Assembly (NCBI GenBank): GCA_025618425.1
Contig: CM046844.1
Coordinates: 5,919,957-5,983,956, forward strand
Reading direction: 5' to 3'
Source: Heliocidaris tuberculata
Taxonomy: Eukaryota; Echinodermata; Echinoidea; Camarodonta; Echinometridae
Length of the DNA stretch: 64,000 nt
The position numbers and the translations under genes were made by a program. Positions 61,391 to 64,000 of this stretch are shown piece after piece (positions within the stretch are counted from its first letter, which is position 1; the number at the start of each line of letters is the position of its first letter). The notes beneath the pieces are model-generated. The model did not search any database. It saw only the letters and a program-made list of their open reading frames with translations, and had not been told where the DNA came from.

Positions 61391-62190
61391 TCATCATCAT
61401 CATCACCATCATCACCATCACCATCATCATCATCATCATCACCATCATCACCATCACCATCACCATCATCACCATCATCACCATCACCACCATCACCACC
61501 ATCACCATCATCATCATCATCATCATCACCATCATCACCATCATCATCACCATCATCACCACCATCATCACCATCATCATCATCACCATCATCACCATCA
61601 CCATCATCATCATCACCATCACCACCATCATCACCATCACCATCATCATCATCACCATCATCACCACCATCATCACCATCACCATCATCATCACCATCAT
61701 CACCATCACCATCATCATCATCACCATCACCATCATCATCATCACCATCATCATCACCACCATCATCATCATCACCACCATCACCATCATCATCATCATC
61801 ATCACCACCATCATCACCATCACCATCATCATCACCATCATCACCACCATCATCACCATCACCATCATCACCATCACCATCATCATCATCATCACCATCA
61901 CCATCATCATCATCACCATCATCACCACCATCATCATCATCACCACCATCATCACCACCATCACCATCATCACCATCATCATCACCATCATCACCATCAT
62001 CATCACCATCACCATCATCATCATTACCATCATCACCATCATCATCACCATCATCACCATCATCATCATCATCACCACCATCAACAATCTTCACCATCAC
62101 CGTCATCACCACCATCATCAACACCACCATCAGCATGACCATCAACATCAACATTATCATCACCATCACCATCACCATCACCACCATAAT
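61391..62190. repeat. ATC/ACC microsatellite, about 0.8 kb
   Basis: A continuous trinucleotide-phase array mixing ATC and ACC units, as in (ATCACC)n and (ATC)n blocks, with more substitutions after 62080. ORFs of 270-330 codons in several frames (poly-His, Ile/Thr, Met/Val, Asp/Gly) are produced by the repeat. Confidence 0.97.
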
Positions 62191-64000
62191 CATCATTTTC
62201 ATCATCATCGGTCACCAACATCATCAAGTCTAGAATACTTCAAATCTTGAAATCTTCAAATCCCTCGAAAGATACCTATTTCAGCAGATGCTGTAATTAA
62301 TGACTTTTAATATTTGAGGAGCCTGCACCTTTGAATGTTAACAGTAATATGGCACCATATAAATGCTGTGAATCGTCATCATCACCACCATTACAATCAT
62401 TCTCAACATCATTAAACATTAAATCATTCAATTTATCTAAATAAGTCTTAAAATAACAGTGAATACATTATGAAAAGATTTTATTATTGAATAAAAGCAG
62501 TATAGTAAAGATAGATATTTCATTCTTAGGCAATATATGAATCCAATAATCTCTGACAAACTGTACTTGTCATACATTACTTCAAAAAACGTATTCATAT
62601 CTATTTATAGAAAGAAAAATTGTACAGCCGATGAATTGCACCATCTCACCCGACAGAACAGTATGTATAGGACACAAAGAGACAAAGAAAATATATAAAC
62701 ATGTGATTTCATCTGATGTGTATATACAACCTAATCCAAGTTTATACCAATTATATACATATAATGGGTTTGGAAATATGAAGTTATTTACATTAGTTGT
62801 AGCATGGAGGGTAACAGAATGGATAATGTGACATTCTGTGGGGTTAATAGACATGCCATCTGGGTATATTCTTCATCTATGATCAAAATAGATACTTGTC
62901 ATAATATTTCTTGAAAAATCTCAAATTGCTCAAGTAAGACAATGAATTTTTAAAAATCCGATATAAATCCTCATGATTTATATTGTGAGTTTACAAAAGG
63001 TAGAGGCTAGACATACTTCCATGTGTTGCCCCACATTCAACTCCATCCTGCTCATATATAACTAAATGGAATGAAAATAAAATCCGTGTTAAAATGCGTA
63101 AAAAATATATGTACATGCCTTAACTGACCTTGCATCATGATTTGGTTTCTCATTAATACCCTTTTTTAAATTATATTTTATATACTTGAAATCCTTACAT
63201 TTCAAAACAAGATATAAATGCTGTCGGAATTGACTATAAAAATAATTTGCTCTACAAGGAAAGAAGAGAAAAACATGACAACGTTTTTAACATATCTGCA
63301 GCTCTTATATCTTTTGAAAACTGTACCGGACTGCTCACACAGCCAATTTCTGAGTAAACATTAAAATGCTTATTATCACACTGTATTTGACAGCTTAAAA
63401 ACTTTGTATTGCATTATAGATCACAATATTAATACCTTTACAAATACTAGTGGAATCCTGATAAAAATAAACAAACAAAAACTGAAAGACAGTCTTTCGT
63501 GATTTCCACAAAAGGCCCTTGCACAAATGGTGACAAGGCAGATCATATCACTTCTCTAGTTTGGTTTGCAAGAGGACTACTACACTTCACCACTACTGAT
63601 ATTGTATCAAAATGGAACATTCCACTTTCTTATTGCAATCCAATCATTACTACACCATACCACAAGCAACAGATCAGGACATATGCGTAATCTGCACCAA
63701 ACGACCAACATTCTTTGGAAAGACGTTGATCTACATTTCCGCACTCGAACCAGGTGTAGTAAGTGGGTACCTGGTAAGATTTATCTGTTGAATGCACTGA
63801 GCGCTACTGTTGTTGTGCTAAAGCAGGAGTGAAAATATGATTGCTGGGCCCTCAGGGAGAACAGTATTTAGTACTGACGAGGCTACCCTGGGTAAACAAG
63901 ACATATTATTACCATTATTATAGTTTAAAAACAAGAATGAGATGTATCCTACATGCAAGCTGAACCTGCTCCAGATTCAGAATACCCATTCGTTGACATG
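62191..64000. other. Gene-free stretch at the end of the window
   Basis: AT-rich. At about 63740-63925 the text AGTGGGTACCTGGTAAGATT, GAGCGCTACTG and a final ATTATTACCATTATTATAG resembles the 3' part of a SINE or LINE tail, but no head is seen. No exon recognised. Confidence 0.35.

Noticed and set aside
61086..62250. ORFs of 270-333 codons (poly-His, Ile/Thr, Met/Val, Asp/Gly)
   Set aside because: Products of the ATC/ACC microsatellite, open in several frames at once.

Overview
The window is animal nuclear DNA: AT-rich, intron-rich and full of microsatellites and small non-autonomous DNA transposons. The only gene I can support is on the plus strand. Its product has an N-terminal PTB domain, a long proline- and serine-rich linker and a C-terminal SH2 domain, the layout of SH2D5. 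The repeats (foldback elements ending GGGGGCGTTTCAT, many TTAA-flanked MITEs, a tRNA-derived SINE with an ATT tail, a TIR element carrying TTAGGG repeats) fit a marine deuterostome, most likely a sea urchin or another echinoderm. That assignment rests on remembered repeat families and was not checked against a database.

Layout. Bases 1-20500 hold no recognisable exon and are either upstream sequence or a 5' intron. They carry several foldback/MITE insertions, including a 463-bp foldback element with a 9-bp target duplication (10953-11415), a TTAA element with a 1.27-kb second element nested in it (12162-13936), and a TTAGGG block inside a TIR element (15001-15222). From 20501 to 57808 eleven coding exons can be placed with GT/AG junctions and continuous reading phase: 20501-20581, 23861-23938, 37942-38088, 43847-44095, 49108-49131 (a 24-nt microexon), 51408-51598, 52043-52154, 53861-55305, 55756-55851, 56899-57073 and 57599-57808 (stop TAA). 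They encode 935 residues beginning at the YVGSF strand of the PTB domain. The exon with the initiator ATG was not found and may lie outside the window. Downstream of 57808 are a probable 3' UTR with candidate poly(A) signals, a nested transposon pair near 60 kb, and an approximately 0.8-kb ATC/ACC microsatellite.

How it fits together. The product should be a cytoplasmic adaptor. The PTB domain would bind peptide motifs or lipids, the linker offers SH3-type proline motifs and tyrosines, and the SH2 domain keeps the arginine of FIVRES. As I recall, vertebrate SH2D5 lacks that arginine. Introns of up to 14 kb have absorbed most of the repeats. The strongest observations outside the gene are (i) two copies of a foldback element with shared termini and different perfect 9-bp target duplications, (ii) at least five TTAA-flanked MITE families, one pair abutting through a shared TTAA, and (iii) a nested insertion whose empty site survives in a second copy of the host element in this window. 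Within the gene, the first ~33 nt of exon 4 and the last 27 coding nt are each duplicated nearby in non-coding sequence.
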